Below are positions 20,315-31,895 of a stretch of DNA of 64,000 bases, piece by piece (position 1 is the stretch's first letter; each line of letters begins with the position of its first letter). Source of the stretch: Apoda limacodes (Eukaryota > Arthropoda > Insecta > Lepidoptera > Limacodidae). The position numbers and the translations under genes were made by a program. The stretch lies in assembly GCA_946406115.1 (NCBI GenBank), contig OX291562.1, forward strand, positions 12,244,001 through 12,308,000. Reading direction: 5' to 3'. The notes below the pieces were generated by a model that was not told the origin of the DNA, searched no databases, and saw only the letters and a program-made list of their open reading frames with translations.

Positions 20315-22565
20315 TTAAAAGAGGTTACTTTGATAAACATCTACTTTTTTGTTGTAATAATCTTTAATTAGATCATTGTATTGACGACATATTCTTATAA
20401 TGGGATTATAATGGGAAGTATTTTTTTTGTACACACAAAGGGTAAAGGATTAAGAGTAGTGAAACTTAAAGTTAGTATTAAAATTAAGGAGCAGTAGAAG
20501 ATTAGCAGGATCAATAGAGATATGAAAAATCGCTAAATTTGCAGCGCTTCTCAAGTGTTCCAATGTTGAATCTTTTAAGTCTCCTTTCATAAGTAGTAAG
20601 ATGTCGATCCAGTTTATAACGAAAGCTCAGCATCCTAAAGAACTTTTTCTGCACTCGTTCGATACGATTAATGTGTACAGAATAGTGGGGCGACCAAATT
20701 ATGGAATTGTATTTAATTTTACTCCTAATGAGTGCAATGTACAGGTATATTAAACTACGAGACATTTTAAAGTCCTTGGTAATTCAAAATATAAAGGCAT
20801 CCAGCTGGTTACTTTTTTGTATTATGTGTTCATAATGAAGTTTAAAAGTTAGTTTCTCGTCGAACCATCATACTCCTAAGTCATTGACAACAGCTTTTTG
20901 CTCCAGAGGTTTATTATTAATGGTATACTGGAACACACTTTTAAGACTTTTTCGGGAAAAAGTGATAACGGAACATTTGTTAACATTTAAAACCATGTGA
21001 TAATAAGAACACCACTGAGATATTCGATCTAAGTCATTTTGTAAAGATGAGAATCATTACCATTTTTAGGGTTCCGTACCCAAGCCGTACTTAGCGGAAC
21101 CCTATTACTAAGACTCCGCTGTCCGTCCGTCCGTCTGTCACCAGGCTGTATCTCATAAAATGTGATAGTTAAATAGTTGAAATTTTCACAGAACATGTAT
21201 TTCTGTTGCCACTTTAACAACAAATACTAAAAAATAGAATAAAATAAATATTTCAGGGGGCTCCCATACAATAAACGTGATTATTTTGCCGTATTTATAG
21301 ATAATGTTACGGAACCCTTCGTGCGCGAGTGCACTTAGGCGATTTTTCATTTACGCATAACATTTCAAATCGTCGGCATATAATAGACAAGGATTATTTA
21401 GTAAATCCACAAGGTCATTTATAAAAAACAAAAAAGAAAAGCTGGTCTAAATGAGACCCTTGAGGAACACCAGACGTGGCTACCGTAGGAGATGAAATAA
21501 CTCCTTTAACTGAGACTAGCTGACTTCGTTTTGATAGATAATATTCAATCCAGCTAAGAAAATTTCCATGGATCCCGAGGCCTTTTAGTTTATCGCAAAA
21601 AAAATTATGATTAACTTTGGTGAATGCCTTTGAAAAATCTGTATAAACTGAGTCAACTTGCTCACCTTTGGCACATGCACTACAGAGAAAGTTTTTATTT
21701 TCTAACAGATTTGTGGATGTGAATTTCCTTTTATGAATCCATGTTGATGCGGCGACAAGTGTTGTTTAACATAATAAAACAGAGCATCGTAAACATGTGA
21801 TTCAAATAACTTGGCAAAGCATGACAGAATACTTAAAGACCTGTAAATCTCGCACTGGGATTTATCTCCAGATTTGAATATTGGGATTATGTGAGCTATT
21901 TTCCAGTAAGAGCAAAAAACATCAGTCTGCATAGATCTGTTAAATATGATCAGGACGGGAATGCATAATTCTTCTGCTTTTGATGAAATAAGCAGGAATA
22001 CCATCATGGCCAGCGCTTTTATTGGGAGCTAGACGTTCAATCTTTCCTAGTATATCCTTTTTGTTAATAACAATATTATACAAGGTATTATTGTGATTGG
22101 TTTTGAAGTCAGGCGGGGGACTGGAGGATGCAGGGTGCAAGTTTGAGGGCTCAAATACAGAGCTGAAATAGTTAGAGAATAAATAGTTCACTAATACCAG
22201 TGTGGTGAGATGATTACAGTTTGTGGTAACGAAGTTGAAGAATTCTTTTTACTATTAACTACCTCCAAAAAGATTTAATATTGTTTACAAGGGATTCCTC
22301 AGTAGAAGATAAAAAGATGTTGTAGTCCGTCTCTAATTGTTTTTTGCACCGCGTGCACAACAGTGAAAATGTGTGATAATCACGAGGGTTATTGTACTTT
22401 TTAAACTATTTATGATATTTCTGCTTTTGTTTTAGACATCGTTTCAAAGAAGGACTAAACTAGAAGGGGTATCTATCGTTATGATTTAAATTTAAGGTGG
22501 TATTTCTTTGTATTATACTGTTTAGTTTATCATAAAAATTATTAAACGCGTTAGTTAAAGTCATC
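20315..22565 (-). pseudogene. LINE reverse transcriptase (ORF2), degraded
   Basis: Hand reading from the 5' side (high coordinates) gives a linker region with FSPSLKRCLKQKQKYHK and YNIFLSSTEESLVNNIKSFW. LFSNYFSSVFEPS and LAPNKSAGHDGIPAYFIK (RT fingers) follow, then IPIFKSGDKSQCEIYRSLS, HQHGFIKG, DSVYTDFSKAFTKVNH (first catalytic Asp region), SGVPQGS, and LLYADD (21367-21393), where both Asp of the active site remain. After the inserted MINE the frame continues with NDLDRISQWCSYYHMVLNV, the thumb region, and SKIKYNSIIWSPHYS, ending DVYQSNLF. In-frame stops (for example after NDLGV and before ITKDF) and frameshifts make it inactive. It would have primed reverse transcription of its own RNA at a chromosomal nick. 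Confidence 0.85.
21064..21349 (-). mobile_element. MINE-type repeat inserted in LINE ORF2
   Basis: The reverse-complement unit has both ends: tttttagggttccgtaccca at one side and cccttcgtgcgcgagtgcac / ggcgattttt at the other. It contains the GTCY tract tccgtccgtccgtctgtcac, the aggctgtatctcataaaatg block and ggctcccatacaataaacgt. It sits between the YADD motif and the DRISQW segment of the RT, so it is younger than the LINE. Confidence 0.85.
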
Positions 22566-22713
22566 ACATAGGAGCAGATAATATATTTTTATCTGCAAGC
22601 ATATATCTTACGATATTGCTCTACATACAAATCAATTGACGTAGGTGCACTCACGGAGCAGATATTATAGCAATATATTATGTCTTCAATTTAGAATATA
22701 CACTATAGAGAAG

Positions 22714-22984
22714 TTAGGGTTCCGTAGAATGAGAATTATTGCGGATATCTAAAAAACTTATGAAAGGATTTGTTCCAAACCAATTTTAGAAACTCAAATG
22801 CATTTTTAATATATATGGATCCCTGATTCAACGTATGGAGGAGATTTTTTTCTTAATTTCATAACACATTTTTGGTGAATTTGATTAGAAACGTCGCGAA
22901 GAAGTATTAAGCTGTGACATACGGACGGACATGACGAATTTATAAGGGTTATATTTTTGCCATTTAGCTTCGGAACCCTAAAAA
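22714..22984 (+). mobile_element. MINE-type repeat, shortened
   Basis: The 5' part gttagggttccgtagaatga with attattgcggatatctaaaa resembles 14179 onward. The 3' part is tgacatacggacggacatga, then gaatttataagggtt and tagcttcggaaccctaaaaa. The GTCY tract is reduced to gacggac. The 64-codon frame here is a by-product. Confidence 0.8.
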
Positions 22985-23013
22985 GTGGCCAATTAGTCAC
23001 CCAAAAAATAAAA

Positions 23014-23170
23014 GGTTTCTATAAGGACTACAGTATGGGGTTCTTCAAGAAAGAAGTTATTGAATTTTGAAGGGTCGGCATCGCGGCAGTGATACCCCTG
23101 GTGTTACAAGCGTCCATAGGCTACGGTGACCGCTTACCACTAGGCGGACCGTAAGCCTGTTTGCCACATT
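23014..23170 (+). mobile_element. Jockey family A 3' tail, copy 3
   Basis: Blocks ataaggactacagtatgggg and ttcttcaagaaagaagttat, then gtgatacccctggtgttaca, caagcgtccataggctacgg, and the UTR gtgaccgcttaccactaggc / gtttgccac. It ends at an A/T-rich tail. Confidence 0.9.
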
Positions 23171-23844
23171 ATTTGTAATTGAAAATTATTGATTTTTTTT
23201 TTCGTTTCTTAAAACGTTTTGCTTTCGATAAATTGTTTACATTTTACTTAAATTTTAGCGAACCATTGCATAATTTAAAAATAATTCAACAAACAAAACA
23301 TTCAAAAATAGCTCATCTGTAGTAAGTGAATTTAAATTTAAATTTGAATTATACCTTTTATTTGAGCACTTTTCGAAATTTGTTTTGTACTAAGTAGAAA
23401 TCAAACACATGTAACGGGGCCAGGGGCCAGGATTTGGCCAGCGCAGGCTAATTTTATCCGGTAACAGGCTACCGTAGAAAACATGCAATTTTTGAGAGAA
23501 TTGTGGGCGATTTTTTAACTCTAATGGTGATCGTCCAATGCTGCATGCGTGGGTTTTCAATGGTAGACAACACTTACGGACGCAGAAATGGTAACGAAAG
23601 GCACAATAGTACAAGAAATACGCAGACTCCGATTTTTATGATAATGGTGCGAATTCAGAAAAGAACTGTTTTGATTGCGAAAAGTGATTCATCATACATT
23701 TATACAATGAATACTGAATTTTATGCAGTGAGTTTGCTACTAATACATAATATGGAAACATTATATCCTATTGCGTTTCAAGAGACATTTATGTTTGTTA
23801 AATATATGTTTAGTGCATATGTTTATATTCGTCTCAGCCGTTTT
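23171..23844. other. intergenic DNA, nothing recognised
   Basis: A 150-codon plus-strand frame (23503-23955) crosses into the SINE-like piece and has no domain or family resemblance. I do not accept it as a gene. Confidence 0.45.
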
Positions 23845-24000
23845 TTGTCCCCACTACAGGGGCACAGGGCTCTGTTTAGAAAAAGGAGGCTTAGGCGCTG
23901 GCCCAGTGCGATTTGGCAGGCGGTAGGTATCGAGCTAGTGCCCTCGCAACCATAGGGCTCTGCTGTCTTGTAGCAGCAGTCAGGACTGACAATTTAAGTT
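23845..24000 (-). repeat. SINE-like fragment (tRNA-derived type), minus strand
   Basis: gcgctggcccagtgcgattt is the reverse complement of the ccgcactgggccagcgt-type block seen in lepidopteran SINEs; a diverged plus-strand version is at 48215-48240. Adjacent sequence (ggtatcgagctagtgccctc) could be a degraded B box. Weak. Confidence 0.4.
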
Positions 24001-24126
24001 TGGAGGTCAACCATCCTATGACTTTTCGTTTCAGATTGACGATATGTTACTGGACTACGATCAGAACAATGCAATCTTTTTTTCTAGCTACTTACTACTA
24101 TTGTTGGCCGCAGTTGGTCTTCAAAA

Positions 24127-24330
24127 CTTTTTTCATACCACTAAAGTGGCGAACAAGCTTACGGTCCGCCTAAGCAGTCACTGCAGACTATGCCGCACGC
24201 GTCGCCGACCCTTCAAAAATCTAATAACTTTTTTTCTTAAACAACCGCATACTGTAACACCTTTGAGAAAACCTTGGCAGGGAGCTCATTCCACAACCCA
24301 AGTGTTAGTGGGAGGAAGTTTTACTAAAAA
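24127..24330 (-). mobile_element. Jockey family A 3' tail, copy 4
   Basis: On the minus strand: the 3' UTR (accactaaagtggcgaacaa, gcttacggtccgcctaagca), then gacccttcaaaaatctaata, gagaaaaccttggcagggag and ctcattccacaacccaagtg, the same blocks as at 52878-53120. It decays beyond about 24330. Confidence 0.85.
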
Positions 24331-24909
24331 ACTAAAGGATAACTATCTAACGTTTGCAGCGGTCATCTAGCACTTTGCTGCGAAAAATTGGGGCAGTTTG
24401 TTGAAGGGTGTCCTGGACACGAACCTCGGCTTGAGCAACCGCTCTTAAAACTAAATCTAGCAAAAATTTACCGTTTCGGAAAAGCAAGACGTTCTGAAAA
24501 GAAACGTTAAGAAACTCTTCAGACAAGACAACGCTACTTATATTTAGCGCTATTCATATAAGTAGTTACATTCAATGAATTACTCCAAGTTATTACGAAA
24601 AAAAGAAATATTATTAGCAACTTAATTCTTTTTTGTGGTTAACTACTAATACTCTGACATGAACGTTAATTTTTAGAAGATTCTTGGTTGGAATTTTTTT
24701 TATTACTGCGATTTATAATTTTTATTTAATTTGTCTGCTGCTCCACTTGCATTAAATTCGGTTATCAGCGTGAGATTTTTTTGGCAACTCCTTGATTATA
24801 GAGAAAAAATTTGCTATTGCAAGTCAAACATTTTTAAAGTGTTTATTGCCTATTTCATATAATTTCTAAAGTTTTTACTACGGAAGTAAAAAAGTAAAAC
24901 TGCAATATT

Positions 24910-25205
24910 TAAGGATATAAGTACCTGGAAGACCGAGCTTGGCTCGTTTTTTTTAACAACGCCATCTATTGTTAAGTAGCTTTAGTGTTGCTGTGTCGGT
25001 AAAAATAATAGTATTTAGGAAGAGTTATATTTTTCAGTTTATCATTGCCTAAATACACGTATAAAAAGGACGTTTCCTTAAACTGAAACCTAGCTAGATC
25101 AATTAAGTGCTGCCGAAACCCTCTGCATATTAAATTTCATAAAAATCGTTGGAGCCGTTTCCGAGACTCAGATTATATATAAACAAGAATTGCTCGTTTA
25201 AAGGA
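24910..25205 (+). repeat. retroposon with GAGCTTGGCTCG start and CAGATTATATATAAACAAG tail
   Basis: It begins taagtacctggaagaccgag / cttggctcgttttttttaac and carries acaacgccatctattg. It ends aaaatcgttggagccgtttc, cgagactcagattatatata, acaagaattgctcgtttaaa. I recognise both ends as a common lepidopteran short retroposon; family name not certain. Confidence 0.6.
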
Positions 25206-26509
25206 ATTGGATTGGAACATTGGTTATTGTTAGAAAGTTTAGCTTTTAAGCTGTAGGGATTTGGTTATGGTTATACTTACATGTATTATGATCTATATGC
25301 TAATTCAAAAAATAAGCTATCTCTATTCTAAATTAAAACTAAATCGGCCTGAACTGAATGTGAAGGCGTAACAAATACGCACAAACTTTCGCATTTGAAT
25401 TCTTTTTTATTATTATCGTAATACATTTGTCGTAAATCATAAATTTCCCCTTACACCCCCCCAAGCTAAGACGGCCCAGGACAACTGAATGTTCGGTTTT
25501 CATTTTCTATCACATACGTCGCATATGTCTCGTGTTTGGTACCTCGCAGATGCTATAAATATTCACATATAACGCTCGCAGACTAAAAAGTATATTATAT
25601 GCCTCATAAGTGGCCGAGGGCCAAAGGCTGTAATGACTCGAGATTGTAATTTCCGTGCCGCCCATGTTGATAACGCGCAAATGAACCACCCACCAAAACA
25701 CAAACGCGGGAATAGCAATAATATATCAAGTGAATTTATAAGTTATAAAGATTTGGCTGAAGTTAAACCACACTCAATTATATCTACAAAAACACAGTAC
25801 AGCGTTAATACATATGTGATAGGCACGTCATTACCGCTCGTGAGTTCTAAGAACGCGCGCTTTGCTTAAAGAAAAGTCAAAATTACAAAGAAAAAGCCGG
25901 CACGTAATGACACTGTTCCGAGTTAGTGTATTATTTTTTTTAATAACAAACGCGCACAAAAACTAATCAAAATTTAACGTGTAAGTTAATATCTAAGCGT
26001 TAATAAATCTTCAAAATAGAAAAACAGGAAAATAATGTTTAAAACTAAACACCCATAAACTTACATCTATTTGTCTACTTATAAGAAACCCATCCTACGT
26101 AAAATCTAAGAGAAAAACAAATCAAAAACAGTGACTTGTAAATATTTATTGGCCTGACTGTCAACAACCTCGTAATAGATTCATCTACTCACGTCATTGT
26201 GATGGAAACTGGAAACTGAAAACGTTAGGGATTGCATTTATGCATGTAAATTGTGCAACAACCGTAGGTGTATGCACCAGATAAAAAGAAAATCTTAGCA
26301 GTTACAAAATCTATCGATTATTTATCGATTATGCATGTCGGTGCATTGTTGGCGCCAGCTATCTTTCAATTTAAAACCAATGAAAAGTGAAAACTAGAGT
26401 ATCCTCCTATCGAAAATTTTGATTACATACAATAAAATAAAGTTCCCTTGCACGTCTGTCTTTTTTTGGAATTTTATTTTCGGTTTCATTATTGAATTGA
26501 ATTGCGCCT
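25206..26509. other. intergenic DNA, nothing recognised
   Basis: Two overlapping opposite-strand frames near 25510-25869 have no domain content. The rest is AT-rich. Confidence 0.5.
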
Positions 26510-27270
26510 ATTGCGCATCAGTATTATTTTACTTTTAGAAGAAGTAAATAGAAGAGCAACGCTCTATTGGAATATATATTGGGCTAATAATTGGGTTAAA
26601 TCCCAGCTCCCCGTATCACTCAAAAAGATAGCCATTAATTCAATTACCCTACCTAATTTAACTTACGGCTGCCAAACTTGGACCTTCAACACCATGACTC
26701 GCAATAAGATCCAAACACAAAGAACGATGGATAGAAGCTGCTTAAATATCAAACTAAGAGGTAAGATATAGAACTCCGACATCAGAAACAGAATTAAAGT
26801 AGCGGATGCTCTACTGTTGTCACAAGGTTTAAAATGGATTGGGCGGGTTGTGCCGCTAGATATACGTGACGACAGATGAACTTCTATAATTCTAAGTGTA
26901 GGGGACCACACGGGACAAAAAGTGTTGGTAGACCTGGTTGCATATGGCAAGACGACTACTACTACAGCAGTAGTAGGACAAAATTGGACACAGATAGCGA
27001 AGGACCAACAAAAATGGGGCTATTTGGAGGAGGCTTTTACCCTTTTTCCATATAAATTTAATCATTATAAAAATCAAAAAATGCATGAACTCTCTTAATT
27101 TAGAACATAATAAGTTAAAATCGAATTTGCATGGAATTTAGACTAATAATATTCATCGATAACTCAATATAATAATAAAATTTTTAGTATAATATAATGT
27201 TATGAATTGTAAATTTGCTATTGTATTATAATTTAAATGTGGAATAAATGAAGTTTTAGCTTTTAGCTTT
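26510..27270 (+). pseudogene. RTE-like LINE: C-terminal end of the RT and 3' UTR
   Basis: The sense frame gives INSITLPNLTYGCQTWTF, QRTMDRSCLNIKLRGKI, a stop, then NSDIRNRIKVADA, LKWIGRVVPLDIRDDR, a stop, GQNWTQIAKDQQKWGYLEEA. The motif order (LTYGCQTW, a basic QRAMERS-like segment, IRxRxKVxD, LKWxGHV-like, then the Cys-less QDRxxWxxLEEA tail) is the C-terminal signature of endonuclease-reverse transcriptases of the RTE type common in insects. Two in-frame stops and a missing conserved His in the GHV position show decay. The 3' UTR runs AT-rich to about 27270 and ends in repeated agctttta. A different part of an RTE-like RT is at 52385-52740. Confidence 0.75.
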
Positions 27271-28261
27271 AGATAAAGCAGAAGGGACCAAGAGAGTTCC
27301 TACGGAAGTACTTAGGTTTTACGGGTGCACTAGTTTTCACGGCTTCATTTGGTAACGGAGCACCAAGGTGCCTTGATTTTTGTCACGGGGGTAATAGCTG
27401 AAGAGACGATGAAGGTCATAAGATCCCGATGGAATGGATGGAAATAATTTTTCGGCAGATAAACTTTCTTTCCCGTCGCAATGTGAAGATTTGATTTTTG
27501 GTACAGGGGTACCCAAAACTATTTTGGCAAAACATATTACTTTATTTAGAACATAAATGAATAATAAGACGCTACCACAGCAGTGTTTAATTCTTTTGAT
27601 AATTTAGAATAGTTGATTAACACTTAACATAATATCAAAAAAATCAAAAGTTTAAAGATGTAGTGTAACAATTACTATACCTACGATGCAGTAAATTTTC
27701 GTTTGTATTTTTTTACACTCTTTGCGTACGTGACAGAAAAAATGTAGGATGCTAACTTTGGAAGATCTAAGAATTGTCACGAGCAGTTATTATAATCAGT
27801 TTTTGAACCATTTCAGAGCAGTAAATATCGCTGTAAATATTCATTTTACCTATTTTAAAAATATGATGTTGTTATGTTATGAGATAATATTAGAGATTGT
27901 TGATAGTTATTACTACGGAGAGAGTTTTAACGTCTATAGTAAAAAGTCCTGTATTGCAACTGTAGTGTTCTCCAAGCTCTTTTATACTGCTTTGATTACT
28001 CGTTCAACTCTTTTGTATCGTTTTTGAAAAACCTAAGAGTATATCAGTATGTGGTATATCAGATTTATAGCACGCTATATCACCTAATTTTAACCCTCTT
28101 GCACACCTTGAAGATCTCATTCTCTTTGGGTTTTAATGCACCTCTTTTTACTCTTAATTTATAGCCAAAATGTTTGTTGGGTAGTTAATGTAAATGCTCT
28201 GTATTCAGATGAACGAATTCTGCACAGGCGATGCCACTTTCAACAGTAGCATCAAAATAAG
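27271..28261. other. intergenic DNA, nothing recognised
   Basis: The 92-codon frame at 27749-28027 has no domain. A GC-moderate stretch at 27280-27480 resembles no family I know. Confidence 0.5.
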
Positions 28262-28410
28262 TTATTCATACTAATATTATAAATACCAAAGTTAGTTTGT
28301 TTGTATGTCACTCCTTCACGTGGCAATGGAGAATCCAATAGAGCTAAATTTTGGCACAGAGATAGGTGAAGGATTTGAAAAGGACAAAAGATACTTTTTA
28401 TCCTAAAAAA
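28262..28410 (-). repeat. retroposon tail, minus strand
   Basis: It starts atactaatattataaatacc, aaagttagtttgtttgtatg, the reverse of the usual ...ttcgcatttataatattagta ending of a widespread lepidopteran retroposon. Then tggagaatccaatagagcta and a tactttttatcc block follow. Related pieces are at 31052-31312 and 47129-47535. Confidence 0.6.
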
Positions 28411-30194
28411 TTTGGATGTGCCTGTAAAAGTAACTATAAAAGTTTCTGTAATTCGTTTTCTAAGTATAGACAAAGAGGTAAACAAAATAAAGTGCTGCAT
28501 GCATAAAGAAAACAATTAGCATGATGCTAGAAAAATCGTCCTATAAGTGAAATCTCTCATACATAAATAAAAGTACAGATTCAATTGTACCATACATTGT
28601 ATTATGATTGTCTTCTATCGTGGCTTACAACGTGATTCGGTCATTCGCCTGCTCGAAAATTCTTTCAGAATAATCGGTTTCGAAATTAGCCTCGTGCAGT
28701 TGTCATCGATTCAAATGGCGGCGATTTTTGCAAAATCTTTACTTATACTGCTACAAACTACTTTTGCAGCATGGTCAAAACTGGAACTAACATTTTTATA
28801 CAACTATGGTGTATCTGATCTGTCGTCTGGTATAATTTTATTAGTTAGGTAGGTAAATTGGTGACTAAATACCTACTAGTATGCATTAATACGGTTGCAA
28901 TATGGAATTAATGAAGTGGCTTTAATAAATTCGATAGTAGCGACATTTTAATGGACACGCAATATGTTGTGTTGATTACACTTTCATGTAACTAGATCCG
29001 TGTACTGTATAAGTACGCACTGCGTTACAAATTTTCTATTCATGTGGTAGAAATACCAATTGAAACGGGTTATTTTAGTGTTTTTTAAAAGCTACCTGAT
29101 ACAGTTTTTAACACCTGAAAAAGAAACTTTGCTAATCTGGAACATACATACATATTTTCAGTTTTCTATCTCTCGACGTTTATTTTTGTTTGTTATTGTT
29201 GTGTTATTGTTTTTTGTATCTGGCAATAACATTCGAATCGTCATTCGACATCATTATTAAATTTTTAAATACTGAATAATTTTCGGTCATTGTTGATTTG
29301 AATGGCAAGGCAAATAATCACAGAGCTTGTGGTAAATATTTTAAATACATTAATAGCTATGAATTAAATTTTAATGCAAAACAGTTGAATAAAGGGTAGA
29401 GAACAGAAGGGAAAAGGCCTTATATATTATTTTTTCTTTATTATATTGCGTAAATATTTGCATAATATTTGCAGTAATAGAAGATAAAAAACAAATAATA
29501 TACACCAATTGTGTATAACTGTGGTTTTATCACTAGTGAGCGATTTCTACTTGACAATCTTATGTAAGAAAAATAGTTCTGGTACTCATAAGTGGTGCAC
29601 AACAAACTTATATTAAAAGGAATAATAAAAAATAATATTCATAATAAATAATGCTACACCGGAATTATGTACGAAAATCCGTCATTTTGTAAGAATGATG
29701 TGTTTCACAGTTTCACGAAAATGATCAAAAATGGGGTTTACGTTGTACGTTACGAATTTATTGTTAATAAACCCAAAAATAGGTACTTATAGACTATTTG
29801 TTTTAAAATAAAGAATGACCGTTTTTTGCTTTAGCATTTTTGAAAATCATTTCCTAAGAGAGTAAAATGGGTACCCCCATAATGTGTATATGAGAGTTTC
29901 CCCCCTTGATACCACTGGAAAACTTGAAACCAGTTTGCTAAACATAAACTATATCAAATCATTCCTGTTGAATATTGTGTACAACAAATTTGCCAGCTCT
30001 TGGACTACCACAGGGTGTGGTTAAGCAAGTTCTTAGCGCCTTCAAAGCCAGTGTTAAAAACATCTGTCATCTCCATTTTGTATGTAAATTACTTGGGGTT
30101 CAAGCTCTGGCTTTATAATTAGACATGACTTAAAAATCCGGAATAAACTTAGTGAATCATGTTTTGTGTTGTTTTTGTTTTATTTTAAGCGAAT
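28411..30194. other. intergenic DNA, nothing recognised
   Basis: An 82-codon plus-strand frame at 28604-28852 (hydrophobic middle) and a 66-codon frame at 29060-29260 show no homology that I can recognise and lack context. AT-rich throughout. Confidence 0.45.
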
Positions 30195-30317
30195 TAAAAA
30201 AAACAACCGGCTGCAAAAATATGCACTCAAAAGGTAAAAATAATTACTTATTTCCAAAAATCTCATCTGAATTACAGTGTTAAGTGCATCTTTTTGAAGC
30301 CGGTTGTTTTTTTTGTT
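30195..30317. mobile_element. CAACCGGCTTC-type repeat, copy 2 (short hairpin form)
   Basis: Ends aaaaaacaaccggctgcaaa and tttgaagccggttgtttttt are inverted. The interior includes tatttccaaaaatctcatct, matching copy 1 at 8127-8291. It is a shorter derivative in which the inverted ends are close together. Confidence 0.75.
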
Positions 30318-30454
30318 AAAAAGTTTTTTTTTTACATTTGAGTGACGAATTAAAAGACGTACACTTAAAACATACATTCTCGTAACAATTTTTTTTAAAC
30401 AATCATCAACATAAAAAATTTAAGACTTATATGGTTTTTGCATGCTATGTCATT

Positions 30455-30600
30455 GTCAGAACTGGACAAAATGGGACCACATGGGAAGCAGCAGCTTTCA
30501 AATAAAAAAAACATCAAAATCGATTCAGCCAGTCGAAAGTTGAGAAGTAACTAACATTGAGATTTGAGAGTCCTTTTTTGAAATCAGTTGAAAAATAAAA
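30455..30600 (+). repeat. CAACCGGCTTC-type repeat, copy 3 (3' part)
   Basis: Blocks aatgggaccacatgggaagc, caaaatcgattcagccagtc, then cttttttgaaatcagttgaa at the end, matching the 3' end of this family. The 5' end is missing. Confidence 0.6.
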
Positions 30601-30613
30601 TAATGAAATAAAT

Positions 30614-30790
30614 AAAAAAAAAACCGACCGCAAGAACTAAAAAGAAGTAAACAAGTGCCCCTAAAACATACCAAATATTTAATTATAACAGGCGGGACTC
30701 AAGTTCAAATATTATAGTTATAGTTAAATATTTGGTATGTTTTAGGGGCACTTCTTTACTTCGTTTTAGTTCTTGCAGTCGGGGTTTTTA
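30614..30790. mobile_element. hairpin MITE with AAACCGACCGCAAGAACTAA arms
   Basis: Left arm aaaccgaccgcaagaactaa, agaagtaaacaagtgcccct, aaaacataccaaatatttaa. Right arm, inverted: ttaaatatttggtatgtttt, aggggcacttctttacttcg, ttttagttcttgcagtcggg. The arms are about 70 bp and almost identical, with a central spacer of about 35 bp. No coding capacity. Confidence 0.85.
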
Positions 30791-30904
30791 AATAATTTAA
30801 TTATTTATTTTTATTTACAGCTTTTTAGTGTTTTTTTTTTCAATTTTTTTCTTACTTGCGCTTGACTATTTTACTGTAAGTACTAGGTATTATATAATCT
30901 GTGG

Positions 30905-30992
30905 CGGTACTTCAAGAGAGCGATATACGCCACAATGCTTATTTCTGTAATACTAACGATGTGCCTAAATAAAAAAATAAATAAATTTATTT
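30905..30992 (+). repeat. 3' UTR fragment of LINE family B
   Basis: The sequence gtacttcaagagagcgatat, acgccacaatgcttatttct, gtaatactaacgatgtgcct resembles the 3' UTR of the family B LINE at 20238-20314 (minus). It ends in an A-rich, TTTA-repeat tail. Confidence 0.65.
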
Positions 30993-31051
30993 ATTTAATA
31001 AATGTACTAAAAATTATTATAAAACGTCATATATTTTAATTTAAGATGTTT

Positions 31052-31312
31052 CCATACTAATATTATAAATGCGAAAGTCTATCTGAAACTTGAAATCTGT
31101 CTATTACCTCTTCACGCGTAAGCCGCTGTACCGATTAAGATGAAATTTGAGCTGGAGAAACTTTGAGTCCCGGGAAAAGACATAGGCTACTCGAAACGTC
31201 AAGTTTGAGTGGTTTTTATTCTATAATAATTGCGGAGTTGACGTTGAAATCCTACACCGATAACCGAATAAATGGTGGGTGGAACCGCGGGTAGAAGCAA
31301 GTTTGTTTTTAT
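31052..31312 (-). repeat. retroposon, minus strand, longer copy
   Basis: It starts atactaatattataaatgcg, aaagtctatctgaaac, then ctgtaccgattaagatgaaa (degenerate 'accgatttggatgaaattt'-like), gggaaaagacataggctact, and ends ggaaccgcgggtagaagc. All of these are landmarks of a widespread lepidopteran retroposon. Confidence 0.75.
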
Positions 31313-31318
31313 AACTTG

Positions 31319-31565
31319 ACTCCCTCGCAGCCTAGTTAGTAGTGTGACCGACTGCTGTTCAGAGGGTGTTGGTTCAATTCCCTCACTGGACAAATATTTG
31401 TGTTTGTCTTGAGTCTGGGTGTAGTAACGTATGATATGTACGTATTTACAAAAAAAAAGGAATATATGCTATGTATTTGTATCCATTGGCTGGTATCCAT
31501 AACACAAGCTTTGCTTACTTTGGACGGCGCTGTGTGTTATGTCCAAAAATATTTATTATTTATAA
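31319..31565 (+). mobile_element. tRNA-derived SINE, copy 2
   Basis: actccctcgcagcctagtta (A-box region), then ggttcaattccc at about 31370-31382 (B-box-like), cttgagtctgggtgtagtaa, ggctggtatccataacacaa, gctttgcttactttggacgg, and the tail gttatgtccaaaaatattta. It lies immediately beside the retroposon at 31052-31312. Confidence 0.9.
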
Positions 31566-31819
31566 TGTCAACTTATAAATAACTTAAAATACTTTGTATT
31601 GAATTAAACGTTTTTAACCTTTTTGTAGTCACATTTTTTGACTTTTTGTTACAACTTAGAGTCAATGCACTAAATAACTTACTATTCTAATTATTTAACC
31701 AACTTTTATTTAATAAATTATTTATAATAAAATATTTTATAATACGTGTTCTTGTAAAATATCATTAGAATCAATGCTAAGACTGTACTATAATACTATA
31801 ATATGTACTGTACTATATA

Positions 31820-31895
31820 GCTAGCAAAACGGACGGACGAATATGACGAAATTTTAGGGGTTCAGTCTCTATAATTTGGCTACGGAACTCAAAAA
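31820..31895 (+). mobile_element. MINE-type 3' end fragment
   Basis: caaaacggacggacgaatat, gacgaaattttaggggttca, then tttggctacggaactcaaaa: the 3' end of the subfamily at 22714-22984 and 58712-59190 (reverse). Confidence 0.7.

Larger units (their letters stand above)
20238..22565 (-). mobile_element. Jockey-clade LINE (family B), 5'-truncated
   Basis: The minus strand carries most of an ORF2 reverse transcriptase followed by a short 3' UTR (stop at 20315-20317, then gagagcgatataagccag and ctgtaattctaacgttgtg). A related 3' UTR, sense on the plus strand, is at 30905-30992. A MINE copy (21064-21349) splits the RT coding region. The endonuclease domain is absent, so the copy is 5'-truncated. 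Confidence 0.85.

Noticed and set aside
23503..23955. 150-codon plus-strand open frame
   Set aside because: No domain, mixed composition and overlap with a minus-strand SINE-like piece; probably chance.
28604..28852. 82-codon frame with a hydrophobic stretch, possible membrane protein
   Set aside because: Composition alone is not evidence; no family match and no supporting start or splice context.
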